From the NCBI RefSeq assembly GCF_002575655.3, contig NC_053037.3, positions 207,995,743 through 208,059,742 of the forward strand: a stretch of 64,000 bases of DNA. Reading direction: 5' to 3'. Positions 12,391 to 24,330 of the stretch are shown in pieces; within the stretch, counting starts at the first letter, position 1, and every line of letters begins with the position of its first letter. The stretch comes from Aegilops tauschii subsp. strangulata (Eukaryota; Streptophyta; Magnoliopsida; Poales; Poaceae). A model generated the notes under the pieces. The model did not search any database and was not told where the DNA came from. It saw only the letters and a program-made list of their open reading frames with translations. The position numbers were made by a program, and so were the translations under genes.

Positions 12391-12528
12391 ATGCGGCAGC
12401 AAATCGGGCAGATCGCCAGCGGTGACCTGGCAAAGTTAGCCAAGTTGAAGGAGATACTTACTTGGTTTGACAATGAGCGGGAGATTTCGAGAACGGTAGG
12501 GTTTAAGGTAAGATTCGCACTAACCTAA
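12391..12528 (+). CDS. Small ORF of a head-to-head pair (right member), 45 aa
   Basis: Reads MRQQIGQIASGDLAKLAKLK then EILTWFDNEREISRTVGFK. A GTAAGA splice-donor-like sequence follows the AAG codon near 12507-12513, so this may be a first exon. The GDLAKLA...WFDN core resembles the minus-strand ORF at 11472-11612. Function unknown. Confidence 0.35.
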   Translation: MRQQIGQIASGDLAKLAKLKEILTWFDNEREISRTVGFKVRFALT

Positions 12529-12992
12529 TCTTCCATTTTCTCATGCTTACAATTAGTGTGACGGCTAATGAAAATCATGCTTACAACCAGTCTCCAAGTA
12601 CTACGCCAATCACCCGAAAATAGCTCTGGACCTTTGGGTGAAAGTTGTGACACTGTGTACAAATAAAGAAAAATAGATTGGTGCTTCTTTTAGAAAAGAG
12701 TACTCCCTAGAAAACTGCCAATATAAGCTACTAGTATTTGGTTAGAGAATTTGCTACCGGGAAACATCTTTCCACAGAGAGAGGCACACATCCCACTGGT
12801 AGTGGTAGATGCCAATGCATGCATGGAGCATGGTTGGTGTCAGTAATTTTTACTTGGCACACCTCGCACTCTACATATATGCCGGTTCCATCCGTACATT
12901 TGTGCAGTTCCACCAAAATGGAGCTGAATAACCCTGTTTGCACAGATAATGAAAAAGTGTGATCACATTATGGTGGCACTAGTTGGTGAAAC
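12529..12992. other. Anonymous spacer
   Basis: No supported gene or repeat. The last five bases (GAAAC, 12988-12992) are the target duplication of the next element. Confidence 0.5.
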
Positions 12993-13458
12993 TGTAACGC
13001 CCCGAGTCCGATGTCCCAGGTGTCTTCCAGTTATTTGCCGTATTTGCCATGTCATCATGTGCATTTCATCTCCATGTTTTCAAAAACTTGCATTCGTTCG
13101 GGTCTCCCAGTTCTCTCCGTTGTCCATTTCGGCATCCGACTCTCTCACACGCACCCGCCGCACCTCCCAGATCTTGTTTCGTGAGTGGGAGAAAAAGGTT
13201 CTCAAAATGGGCCGAGATTTGTCGAGTGGCCTTGGTATATCACCGGTAGACCGCCTGTCAAATTTCGTTCCATTTGGAGGTCGTTTGATGCTCCAATGGT
13301 TAACTGCATTAACCGAAACCCACCTTCTCTTTGCAGCCCAACACCCCTTCATAACAGCCCACTAGCCCACCAAAATCCCCTCCATGCTCTCTGTCGTTGG
13401 ATCACGATCGTGTGGGTGAAAACTGCACCTCAATAGCCCTCTCCTAGCTCCCTCTGCC

Positions 13459-13466
13459 TATAAAAA
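13459..13466 (+). promoter_or_regulatory. TATA box of the long LTR
   Basis: TATAAAAA lies about 55 bases upstream of the ATG-opened GC-rich ORF at 13517. It fits the LTR promoter and sets the + orientation of the element. Confidence 0.55.
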
Positions 13467-15246
13467 GGCACCTCCCCCTCCATTTTCAGATCAAACCCTA
13501 GCCTTCCCCTTCCTCTATGCCGCCCGCCGCCCCGTCCAACTGCGGCCTGCCACATCACCCCGCCGGCCTCTATCTCCTCCACACCACGCCAGGGCCGCTA
13601 GTGCCATCGCGGGTCCACGCGAGCCTGGAACCCCGCGCCGAGCTCCACCACCGGCCGCCGCCCGCCGACCATGCACCACCGCCTCGCGGGCCGCAGCCAC
13701 CGCGCCTCCGTCGCCGCCCCGCCGGTGCCGTCCGTCCGCCACCACCGCGCGCCGCCGCCCCGCCGCTGCGCCCCACCACTGCCACTGCGCGCCGCCACCG
13801 CCACCATGGGACGCCGCCGCCCCGCAGCCCAGCCGCGCCGCCACTGCCTCCGCCGTCTGCGCCAGCCGTGGCCCGGCCACGCCGCCCCCGCGCCTCTCGG
13901 CCTCCGCGTCGACGCTCGCTGGAGTCGCCGGAGCCAGAACTCGCCGAAGCTCCTCCGTCGCCGGATCCGGTTGCCTGGACCAGATCCACCCATCCCGCCA
14001 ACCAAACGCGTGCCCCGTCTTCGGATCCCTCCGTGCCGCGCGACTTCCTCCCGTTTTCCCCGAGGTGCTTTTTCTGCAAAGTCCCAGATTTCATACATTA
14101 TGTGTGCATGTTGTGATGCTTGTAACTTCATGCATGTGGCTCCGATTTGTGTGCATGATATGTGGAATTGTTCATATCTTGATGCTCCACACGGTCATAT
14201 AGTTTGCATGCATATTACTGTTTATCATGATGCCTTAATCCTCGTTGCAAAAGTGCATGTTGCTGTTAACTGCTGAAACTGATATAACTTGTTGAATTGT
14301 CTTCTTCATAGCATTTTGTGTGTTTATCTTTTGAGAAGCATGCCAACATGTTTTAGAAGCATATTCATGCCATCTTTACAATGGTGCAATCCATGTATTT
14401 TTATGTGCCTTGAGTGCATCAAGCTTGCAAAGTAGGGTACATGCTGTTGCTAATTTCTGTGACGATGATTTCTGCCAAGTCTGTGAAACTGTTATCATTT
14501 GCATTCTTGCCATGATGTTTTGATCACATTCTATTGTTTTCTAACAGTAGCTTAGTGTTCATGTTTTGTAGTGCTCTACATGTACATGCTTTCCATGTCA
14601 TTTTATGCCTCATGTATGTCCTGTAGCATGTGTTTTCATTGCCATGAACATGCCTAAATGATGTTCCAGTTTTCTGTTAACTTCATGATGCCATGCCATG
14701 TTGTGAGCATGTTGTTTCCTTGATTGCAATGTGCTTAGCTGCTGTTTTGGGCAGATTGTGTTTGGAACTTGTATTGGGTGTATGTGTTGAACCGTTGCTC
14801 CGTTTTGAGCTTGCTCTATATGGAACTTGCTTGGTTTTGCATGTAGTTTCATGATGTCATGTTGCGTCCATGTTTTGGAGTGTTTATGATGTTGTTTTGT
14901 TTGCATTTGCATAAATTCCATGTTTAACTTGTTTTGCTCATATCTTCTAGGTCGTAGCTCCGAATTAAATGAACTTTATATGTAACTTGACTAGAAAGAC
15001 GCGTAGATCATCTCGGTGCACTTTAACTTGCTGTTTAACAACTTTAACTTAATGTTTTGTTCAGATCAGTACCAATTTTGAAATTTGCATATGGGGGGTT
15101 TCCGGAATTTTTATATGTTGTTTCCGGCCTCATTTAAACTTGCTTTGATGTGTTGTTCTTGTATGCATCATCTCTTTCCATGAATAGCATCATGTAGCCT
15201 TGTCATGCATCATACTTGGTTGAGCATCATGTCATGATATGTGTTG

Positions 15247-15786
15247 TGTCGTGGTTTTGTCATGGCAGATGTCCTAGTGTGAGGACTTAGTCGTGGAGCC
15301 ATCGCGACGGGTTAGCTTAAAGGGGTTAAAGCGGGAAAAAGTACGCAAGGAGTTTATACTGGTTTGGCCCCTTGCGGTGAAGGTAAAAGCCTAGTCCAGT
15401 TGAGGTGGAATTGCTGGGGCTTCGATGACTAGGGAGCGAACACGCTTTGCCTGGTTCTCGATCTGTTCTCTCTTGCCCTTGAACCGCCGCCGGGTCGTCC
15501 CTTTATATACACAGGTTGACGCCCGGCGGTCCACAGAATCCCGGCTCGCTCATAAACGTGTCCGGCTCGGTTTCTACCCTTTCCTATCTTACAACACAAG
15601 TTATACATCATATGGCGGTTTACATCTATGGACCTTAATCCGCCTTTGGGCCTCGGGCCTTCTCGTTAGTTCTCCTTCGTAAAGCGCCATATTCCTTGTC
15701 TACATGGGCTTCAATATGAATAATCTACTATGAGTATAACCCGGCCCCTCCTGGGCGGTTTATACTCAATAGTTATATCCCCAACA
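15247..15786 (-). mobile_element. Nested solo LTR, 540 bp
   Basis: On the minus strand it starts TGTTGGGGATATAAC and ends ACGACA. A 5 bp duplication TGTTG flanks it (15242-15246 and 15787-15791). A TATATAAAG box lies on the minus strand at 15509-15501. No second LTR or internal domain is present, so it is a solo LTR produced by LTR-LTR recombination. It interrupts the long LTR around it. Confidence 0.8.
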
Positions 15787-17566
15787 TGTTGTGTGTTTAC
15801 CGTGTTGTTTGCTTCTTTCTGGTTGTGCTCCTTCTCGATAGTTCCTATTTCGTTGCAATTGCGAGGATTCATTCAGCTACGTGGCATCATCTTCTTCATG
15901 GACTCATTCTTTTTCCTAGCGGGATTTCAGGCAAGATGACCATCACCTTGGATCTCACTACTATCTTTTCTATGCTAGTTCTCTCGATGCTATCGCTATG
16001 TCGCGCTACCTACCAGTTGTTTATCAAGCCTCCCAAATTTCCATGATAGCCTCTAACCTTTATTACACTTCCTAGCAAACCGGTGTTTGGCTATATTACC
16101 GCTCTGCTCAGCCCCTCTTATAGCGTTGCTAGTTGCAGGTTGTTCCATGTTGGGACATGGATATCATGGATATCATGGGATATCACAATATCTCTTATTT
16201 AATTAAAGCACATATATACGGGTGGAAGGCTCGGCCTTATGCCTCGTGTTTTGGTCCACTCTTGCCACCCTAGTTTTCGTCATACCGGTGTTATGTTCCT
16301 TGATTTTGCGTCCCTAAAATGGTGAGGGTTTATCGGCCCCTCTTGACAGTTCGGTTTTAATAAAACTCTTCCAGGAAGGCCCAACATTGGTTTTAACATT
16401 TGCCATAACAATACTTGAACTAAATAATTAATTGGCATAGGGTGTCATGAACCCGAGGATTCTTTTCTACATACAGGGCGGGGCCAGTGCTGATGGTGTT
16501 GGTCCCAAACGGGCACATTGCATGGCCACCACGGGGCAACCCGAGGATCTGGTTTTACTCGTAGGCTTTCCCATCCATACGTGGCCCGAGAAGAGATACG
16601 CACGGCTACTATCAAGGTGTCAACATGCCGGGAGTCATGCTGGACTTGTTTTACCATTGTTGAAATGTCTTGTGCACCGGGATTTCGAGTTTGATTGGAG
16701 GGTTCCGCGATGGAGGATTGTCTCCGCGGATCGTGAGCTTGTCATGGGCTAAGTTGGGACACCCCTGCATGGTTTAAACTTTCAAGAGCCGTGCCCGCGG
16801 TTATGTGGCAAATGGAAATTTGTTAATATCCGGTTATAAAGGACTTGAAGTAAACTCGATTAAAATACACCAACCGCGTGCGTAACCATGACTGTCTCTT
16901 TTCGGGGAAGTTCGAGAGGAGAACACGGTTGGGTTATATTTGAATGTAAGTAGTTCAGGATCACTTCTTGATCATTACAAGTTTGCGACAGTTTGCGTCG
17001 TTTCTCGTCTTACTCTGGTATTCGTAAGTTAGCCACCATACATTGCTTAGTCGCTTGCTGCGACCTCACCACTTATCCTTTCCATACCCATTAAGCTTTG
17101 CTTGTCTTGATACCCATGGTAATGGGATTGTTGAGTCCTCGTGGCTCATAGATTACTACAACCACAGTTGCAGGTACAGGTTATGCGATGATCATGACGT
17201 GAGAGCGATGTATACATGTTTTGGAGTTCTTCTTCTTCTTCGAAGATCTTGGGTTAGGTTCCTGGTCGGCAGCTTGGGCTAGCAGGGTGGATGTCATTTG
17301 AGTTTCTGTTTGTGTTTCATCCGTAGTCGGATGTTGTTCTCATGTATGAAGTTTGATGTATTCATGTGGCATTGTGTGCCTTTGTATGTATCCCCAACTA
17401 TTATATAATGGTACGATGTAATGATATCCACCTTGCAAAAGCGTGTCATTATGCGGTTCTATCCTTCGTGGGACCTTCGAGTTCCATTAGGATAGAGTCG
17501 CATATTGGGCATGACAGAAACATACACTACTAAATAGATGAAAATTTTGCGATAGTATCATAGTAT

Positions 17567-19250
17567 TGTTGGGGAACGCAGTAATTTCAAAAATTTCCTA
17601 CAATGACGCAAGATCTATCTAGGAGAAGCATAGCAACAAGAGGGAGAGTGTGTCCACGTACCCGCGTAGACCGAAAGCGGAAGTGTTTAGTAACGCGGTT
17701 GATGTAGTCAAACGTCTTCGCGATCCAACCAAGCCAAGCACCCAACGTATGGCCCCTCCGCATTCAGCACACGTTTAGCTTGATGACGTCCCTCGAGCTC
17801 TTGATCCAGTTGAGGCTAAGGGAGAGTTCCGTCAGCACGACGGCGTGGTGACGGTGATGATGGGGTTACCGGCGCAGGGCTTCGCCTAAGCACTACGACG
17901 ATATGACCGAGGTGTGTAACTTTGGAGGGGGCACCACACACGGCTAAGACAAATCTTGGAGTGCCTTTGGGGTGTGGTGCCCCCTGCGCACATATATAAA
18001 GGAGGGAGGGAGAGAGAGTGGCCCCCTAGGGGCGCACCAAGTGTAGGGAGTCCTACTAGTCCTAGTAGGATTCCCTTTTCTTTTCGGAGTGGGAAAGAAG
18101 GAAAGAAGGGAGAGGGAGAAGGAAAGGGGGGGCGCCCCCACCCCTTGTCCAGTTCGGTTTGGGCAGGGGGGAGGCGCGCGCCACCTCGTGGCCCTTCTTC
18201 CCTCTCTCTCCACTATAGCCCAATAAGGCCCATTACTTCTCCCGGCGAATTCCAGTAACTCCCCGGTACTTCGAAAAATAACCGAATCACTCGGAACCTT
18301 TCCGATGTCCTTATATAGCCTTCCAATATATGAATCTTTACCTCTCGACCATTTCGAGACTCCTCGTCATGTCTGTGATACCATCTGGGACTCCAAACAA
18401 ACTTCGGTCATCAAATCACACAACTCATAATAGAAATTGTCATCAAACGTTAAGCGTGCGGACCCTACGGGTTCAAGAACTATGTAGACATGACCGAGAC
18501 ACATCTCTGGTCAATAACCAATAGCGGAACCTGGATGCTCATATTGGCTCCTACATATCCTACAAAGATCTTTATCGGTCAAACCGTATAACAACATACG
18601 TTATTCCCTTTGTCATCGGTATGTTACTTGCCCGAGATTCGACTGTCGTTATCCTCATACCTAGTTCAATCTCGTTACCGGCAAGTCTATTTACTTGTTC
18701 CATAATACATCATCCCGTAACTAACTCATTAGTCACATTGCTTGCAAGGCTTATAGTGATGTGCATTACCGAGAGTGCCGAGAGATACCTCTCCAATTCA
18801 TGGAGTGACAAATCCTAATCTTGATCTATGCCAACCCAACAAACACCTTTGGAGACACCTGTAGAGCATCTTTATAATCACCCAGTTACGTTGTGACATT
18901 TCATAGAACACAAGGTGTTCCTCCGGTATTCGGGAGTTGCATAATCTCATAGTCAGAGGAACATGTATAAGTCATGAAGAAAGCAATAGCAATAAAACTA
19001 AACGATCAGTTATGCTAAGCTAACGGATGGGTCTTGTCCATCATATCATTCTCCTAATGATGTGACCTCGTTCATCAAATGACAACACATGTATCAAGAG
19101 GCATACTAGGGACACTTTGTTTTGTCTATGTATTCACACATGTATCAAGTTTCCGGTTCATACAATTCTAGCGTGAATAATAAACATTTATCATGATATA
19201 AGGAAATAAAATAATAACTTTATTATTGCCTCTAGGGCATATTTCCTTCA
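17567..19250 (-). repeat. 3' LTR of the Copia element
   Basis: 1684 bp, next to the polypurine tract at 19251-19262. It aligns along its length with 24331-26064 apart from one deletion of about 45 bp. Confidence 0.9.
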
Positions 19251-19262
19251 GTCTCCCACTTG
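19251..19262 (-). promoter_or_regulatory. Polypurine tract of the Copia element
   Basis: Minus-strand CAAGTGGGAGAC directly precedes the 3' LTR, the expected plus-strand primer site. Confidence 0.7.
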
Positions 19263-19496
19263 CATTACAGTCAATAATGTAGTTCACATCGCCATGTGAT
19301 TTAACACCAATAGTTCACATCACCATGAAATTAACACCCATAGTTTACATCGCCATGTGACCAACACTCAAAGGGTTTACTAGAGTCAATAATCTAGTTC
19401 ACATCGCTATGTGATTAACACCCAAGAGCACTAAGTTTGATCATGTTTTGCTTGTGAGATAAATTTAGTCAACGGATTTGCCACATTCAGAGCCGT

Positions 19497-19906
19497 ATGT
19501 ATTTTGCAAATTTCTATGTTTACAGTGCTCTGCACGAAGCTACTCTAGCTAATTGCTCCCAGTTTCAATATGTATCTAGATCGAGACTCAGAGTCATCCA
19601 GATCAGTGTCAAAGCTTGCATCGACGTAGCTCTTTACGATGAACTCTTTATCACCTCCATAACCGAGAAACATATCCTTATTCCACTAAGGATTGTTTTG
19701 ACCGCTGTCCAGTCATCCACTCCCAGATCACTATTGTACCCTCTTGCCAAACTTATGGCGAGGTACGCAATAGGTCCGGTACACATCATAGCATACTTTA
19801 TAGTACCTATGACTGAGGCATAGGGAATGACTTTCATTCTCTTTCTATTTTCTGTCGTGGTCGGGTTTTGAGTCTTACTCAACTTCACACCTTGCAACAC
19901 AGGCAA
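19497..19906 (-). pseudogene. Copia RT tail and RNase H remnant
   Basis: The minus frame 19906-19634 reads MKVIPYASVIGTIKYAMMCT and ARGYNSDLGVDDWTAVKTIL, the conserved linker between reverse transcriptase and RNase H. Further on, a second frame reads YVDASFDTDLDDSESRSRYI, which matches the start of RNase H with its first catalytic Asp. The two parts are in different frames and stops follow, so no active RNase H can be made. Confidence 0.75.
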
Positions 19907-20059
19907 GAACTCCTTCTTTGACTGTTCCGTTTTGAACTACTACAAAATCTTGTCAAGGTATATATTCATTGAAAAATCTTATCAAGCGTCTTGATCTATC
20001 TCTATAGATCTTGATGCTCAATATGTAAGCAGCTTCACCGAGGTCTTTCTTTGAAAAAC

Positions 20060-20956
20060 TCCTTTCAAACACTCCTTTATGCTTTCCAGAAAATTCTACA
20101 TCATTTCCGATCAACAATATATCATTCACAAATACTTATCAGAAAGGCTGTAGTGCTCCCACTCACTTTCTTGTAAATACAGGCTTCACCGCAGGTATGT
20201 ATAAAACCATATGCTTTGATCACACTATCAAAGCATATATTCCAACTCCGAGAGGCTTACACCAGTCCATAAATGGATCGCTGGAGCTTGCACACTTTGT
20301 TAGCACCTTTAGGATCGACAGAAAATTTTGGTTTCATCATATGCAACTCTTCTTTGAGATATCCATTAAGGAATGCAGTTTTGACATCCATTTGCCAACT
20401 TTCATAAAATGCGGCAATTGCTAACATGATTCGGACAGACTCTAAGCATCGATACGAGTGAGAAAATCTCATTGTAGTCAACACCTTGAACTTGTCGAAA
20501 ACCTTTTGCGACAATTCGAGCTTTGTAGATAGTAACACTACCATCAGCATCCGTTTTCCTCTTGAAGATCCATTTATTCTCAATGGCTCACCGATCATCG
20601 GGCAAGTCAATCAAAGTCCATACTTTGTTCTCATACATGGATCCCATCTCGGATTTCATGGCCTCAAACCATTTCACAGAATCTGGGCTCATCATCGCTT
20701 CCTCATAGTTCGTAGGTTCGTCATGGTCTAGTAACATGATTCCCAGAATAGGATTACCGTACCACTCTGGTGTGGAACATATTCCGTTTGACCTACAAGG
20801 TTTGGTAGTAACTTGATCTGAAGTTTCATGATCATCCTCATTAGCTTCCTCACTAATTGGTGTAGGAATCACGGGAACTGATTTATGTAAGGAACTACTT
20901 TCCAATTCGGGAGCAGGTACAATTACCTCATCAAGTTCTACTTTCCTCCCACTCAC
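20060..20956 (-). pseudogene. Copia reverse transcriptase (RVT_2), inactive
   Basis: The segment opens with the linker ending SVKWFEAMKSEMGSMYENKVWTL (20956-20588). Then comes the RT core with QMDVKTAFLNGYLKEELHMM (20610-20257), which contains the first catalytic Asp. The usual YVDD box appears as FVNDILLIGNDV, with an Asn codon at 20126-20124 in place of the first Asp. A stop follows within about 60 codons. The frame breaks plus the lost catalytic Asp make the enzyme non-functional. Confidence 0.85.
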
Positions 20957-21112
20957 TTCTTTCGAGAGAAATTCCTTTTCTAGAAAGGATCAATTCTTAA
21001 CAACGAATATCTTGCCTCCGAATCTATGATAGAAGGTGTACCCAACAGTCTCCTTTGGGTATCCTATGAAGACACATTTCTCTGATTTGGGTTCGAGCTT
21101 ATCAGGTTGAAG

Positions 21113-21806
21113 CTATTTCACATATGCATCGCAGCCCCAAACTTTAAGAAACGACAGCTTAGGTTTCTTGCCAAACCACGGTTCATTTGGTGTCGTCTCA
21201 ACGAATTTAGATGGTGCACTATTTAACGTGAATGCAGCTGTCTCTAATGCATAACCCCAAAACGATAGTGGTAAATCGGTAAGAGACATCATAGATCGCA
21301 CTATATCTAATAAAGTACGGTTACGACGTTCGGACACACCATTATGCTATGGTGTTCCAGGTGGCGTGAGTTGCGAAACTATTCCAAATTGTTTCAAATG
21401 AAGACCAAACTCGTAACTCAAATATTCGTCTCCGCGATCAGATGATTTTCTTGTTACGATGATTTTCCACTTCACTTTGAAATTCTTTGAACTTTTCAAA
21501 TGTTTCATATTTATTTTTCATCAAGTAGATATACCCATATCTGCTCAAATAATCTGTGAAGGTCAGAAAATAACGATACCCGCCGCGAGCCTCAACACTC
21601 ATCGGACCGCATACATCAGTATGTATTATTCCCAATAAGTCAGTTGCTCGCTCCATTGTTCCGGAGAACGGAGTCTTAGTCATCTTGCCCATGAGGCATG
21701 GTTCACAAGAATCAAGTGATTCATAATCAAGTGATTCCAAAAGTCCATCAGCATGGAGTTTCTTCATGCGCTTTACACCAATATGACCTAAACGGTAGTG
21801 CCACAT
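21113..21806 (-). pseudogene. Copia GAG-pre-integrase and integrase domain (fragmented)
   Basis: 21806-21438 encodes MWHYRLGHIGVKRMKKLH with a CEPCLMGK pair (HHCC-type zinc binding). It continues to IIHTDVCGPM and YFLTFTDYLSRYGYIYLM, which contain the first two catalytic Asp of the D,D,E integrase. 21337-21113 encodes SERRNRTLLDIVRSMM, next to the expected Glu, then FWGYALETAAFTLN. The two parts are in different frames. Confidence 0.85.
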
Positions 21807-22284
21807 CTAAGTTGCACTATCATTATTAACTTTGCATCTTTTGGCTTCAATATTATGAATATGTGTATCACTACGATCTAGATTCAATAAACCATTTATA
21901 TTGAGTGTATGACCATAGAAGGTTTTATTCATGTAAATAGAACAACAATTATTCTTTGACTTAAATGAATAATCGTATGCAATAAACATGATGCAATCAT
22001 ATTCATGCTCAACACAAACACCAAATAACATTTATTTTATGTTCACATTAATCCCGAAGGTAAAGGAAGTGTGCGATGGTGATCTTATCATCCTTGGAAT
22101 CACTTCAAACTCACATCATCACCTCGCCCTCAACTAGTCTTTGTTTATTTTGCAACTCTCATTTCGAGTTACTACTCTTAGCAACTGAACCAGTATAAAA
22201 TACCGAGGGGATGCTATAAACACTAGTAAAGTACACATCAATAACATGTATATAAAATATACCTTTGTTCACTTTGCCATCCTT

Positions 22285-22870
22285 CTTATCCGCCAAGTAT
22301 CTAGGGCAGTTCCACTTCCAGTGACCATTTCCTTTGCAGTAGAAGCACTTAGTTTAAGGCTTGGGTCTAGCTTTGGGCTTCTTCATTTTTGTGGCAACTT
22401 GCTTGACATTCTTCTTGAAGTTCCCTTTCTTTCGCTTGCCCTTTTACTTAAAACTAGTGGTCTTGTCAACCATCAACACTTGATGCTTTTCTTGATTTCT
22501 ACCTTCGCTGATTTCAGCATCACAAAGAGCTCGGGAATCATTTTCGTCATCCCTTGCATATTATAGTTCATCTCGAAGTTCCACTAACTTGGTGACCGTG
22601 ACTACAGAACTTTCTCAATCACTATCTTATCTGGAAGATTAACTCCCACTTGATTCAAGCGATTGTAGTACTCAGACATTCTGAGCAAATGCTCACTGGT
22701 TGAGCTATTCTCCTCCATCTTGTTGGCAAAGTACTTGTCAGAGGTCTCATACCTCTCTACTCGGGCATGAGTCTGAAATACCAATTTCAGCTCTTGGAAC
22801 ATCTCATATGCTCCCTGGCATTCAAAACGGTTTTGAAGTCCCGGTTCTAAGATGTAAAGCATGGTGCACT
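22285..22870 (-). pseudogene. Copia gag with zinc knuckle (fragmented)
   Basis: 22862-22602 encodes the gag segment FQELKLVFQTHARVERYETS and SEHLLRMSEYYNRLNQVGV, typical of Copia gag (UBN2). Downstream at 22347-22306 a second frame encodes CFYCKGNGHWKWNC, a perfect CX2CX4HX4C zinc knuckle for RNA binding. Stops separate the parts. Confidence 0.8.
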
Positions 22871-24316
22871 AAACTATCAAGTAGTCATCATACCGAGCTT
22901 TGTAAAACGTTCAAAACATCTGCATCTGCTCCTGCAATAGGTCCGTCACCTAGCGGTGCATCAAGGACATAATTCTTCTATGCAGCAATGAGGATAATCC
23001 TCAGATCACGGAGCTAGTCCGCATCATTGCTACTAACATCTTTCAACTTATTTTTCTCTAGGAACATATCATAAATAAAACGGGGAAGCAATACGCGAGC
23101 AATTGATCTACAACATAGATATGCAAATACTATCAGGACTAAGTTCATGATAAATTTAAGTTCAATTAATCATATTACTTAAGAACTCCCACTTAGATAG
23201 ACATCCCTCTAGTCATCTAAATGATCACGTGATCCATATAAACTAAACCATGGCTGATCATCACGTGAGATAGAGTAGCTTTCAATGGTGAACATCACTA
23301 TGTTGATCATATCTACTATATGATTCACGCTTGACCTTTCGGTCTAAGTGTTCCGAGGCCATATCTGTATATGCTAGGCTCGTCAAGTTTAACCCAAGTA
23401 TTCTGCATGTGCAAAACTGGCTTGCACCCATTTTATGTGAACGTAGAGCTTATCACACCAGATCATCACATGGTGTCTCGGCACGACGAACTGTCGCAAC
23501 GGTGCATACTCAGGGAGAACACCAATACCTTGAAATTTAGTGAGAGATCATCTTATAATGCTACCGCCGTACTAAGGAAAATAAGATGCATAAAGGATAA
23601 ACATCACATGCAATCAATATAAGTGATATGATATGGCCATCATCATCTTGTGCCTTTGATCTCCATCTCCGAAGCACCGTCATGATCACCATCGTCACTG
23701 ACTTGACACCTTGATCTCCATCGAAGCATCATTGTCGTCTCGCCAACTATTGCTTCTACGACTCTCGGTACCGCTTAGTTATAAAGTAAAGCAATTACAT
23801 GGCGATTGGATTTCATACAATAAAGCGACAACCATAAGGCTCCTGCCAGTTGTCGATAACTTTTACAAAACATGATCATCTCATACAACAATTTATATAT
23901 CATCACGTCTTGACCATATCACATCACAGCAAGTCCTGCAAAAACAAGTTAGACGTCCTCTACTTTGTTGTTGCAAGTTTTACGTGGCTGCTACGGGCTT
24001 AGCAAGAACCGTTCTTACCTATGCATCAAAACCACAACGATTTTTTGTCAAATGTGATGTTTTAACCTTCAACAAGGACCGGGCATAGTCACACTCGATT
24101 CAACTAAAGATGGAGAAATAGACACCCACTAGCCACCTGTGTGCGAAGCACGGCGGTAGAACCAGTCTCATGAACGCGGTCATGTAATGTCGGTCTAGGA
24201 CGCTTCATCCAACAATACCGCCGAATCAATGTATGACATGCTGGTAAGCAGTATGACTATTATCGCCCACAACTCTTTGTGTTCTACTCGTGCATATAAC
24301 ATCTACACATAGACCT

Positions 24317-24329
24317 GGCTCGGATGCCA
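24317..24329 (-). promoter_or_regulatory. Primer binding site of the Copia element
   Basis: Minus-strand TGGCATCCGAGCC lies one base inside the 5' LTR. It is a slightly diverged form of TGGTATCAGAGCC, complementary to the initiator methionine tRNA 3' end used by many Copia elements. Confidence 0.75.
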
Positions 24330-24330
24330 C

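Larger units (their letters stand above)
12993..17516 (+). mobile_element. Solo LTR, about 4.0 kb, Sukkula-like
   Basis: The outer ends are TGTAACGCCCCGAG and GGGCATGACA, flanked by an exact 5 bp duplication GAAAC (12988-12992 and 17517-17521). Removing the nested 15247-15786 insertion and one duplication copy leaves about 3.98 kb with no gag or pol, so a single long LTR is the simplest reading. A TATA box at 13459, an 'AACCCTAGCC' leader and a GC-rich proline/arginine-rich ORF (13517-14116) follow in the + direction. A long AT-richer tail completes it. Very long LTRs are known from barley LARD elements such as Sukkula. The family name is tentative. Confidence 0.65.

Noticed and set aside
13517..14276. 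Overlapping ORFs of 120-200 codons on both strands, rich in Pro, Arg, Ala and Gly
   Set aside because: They overlap in several frames because the DNA is very GC-rich. No motif stands out, and the region is inside a solo LTR.
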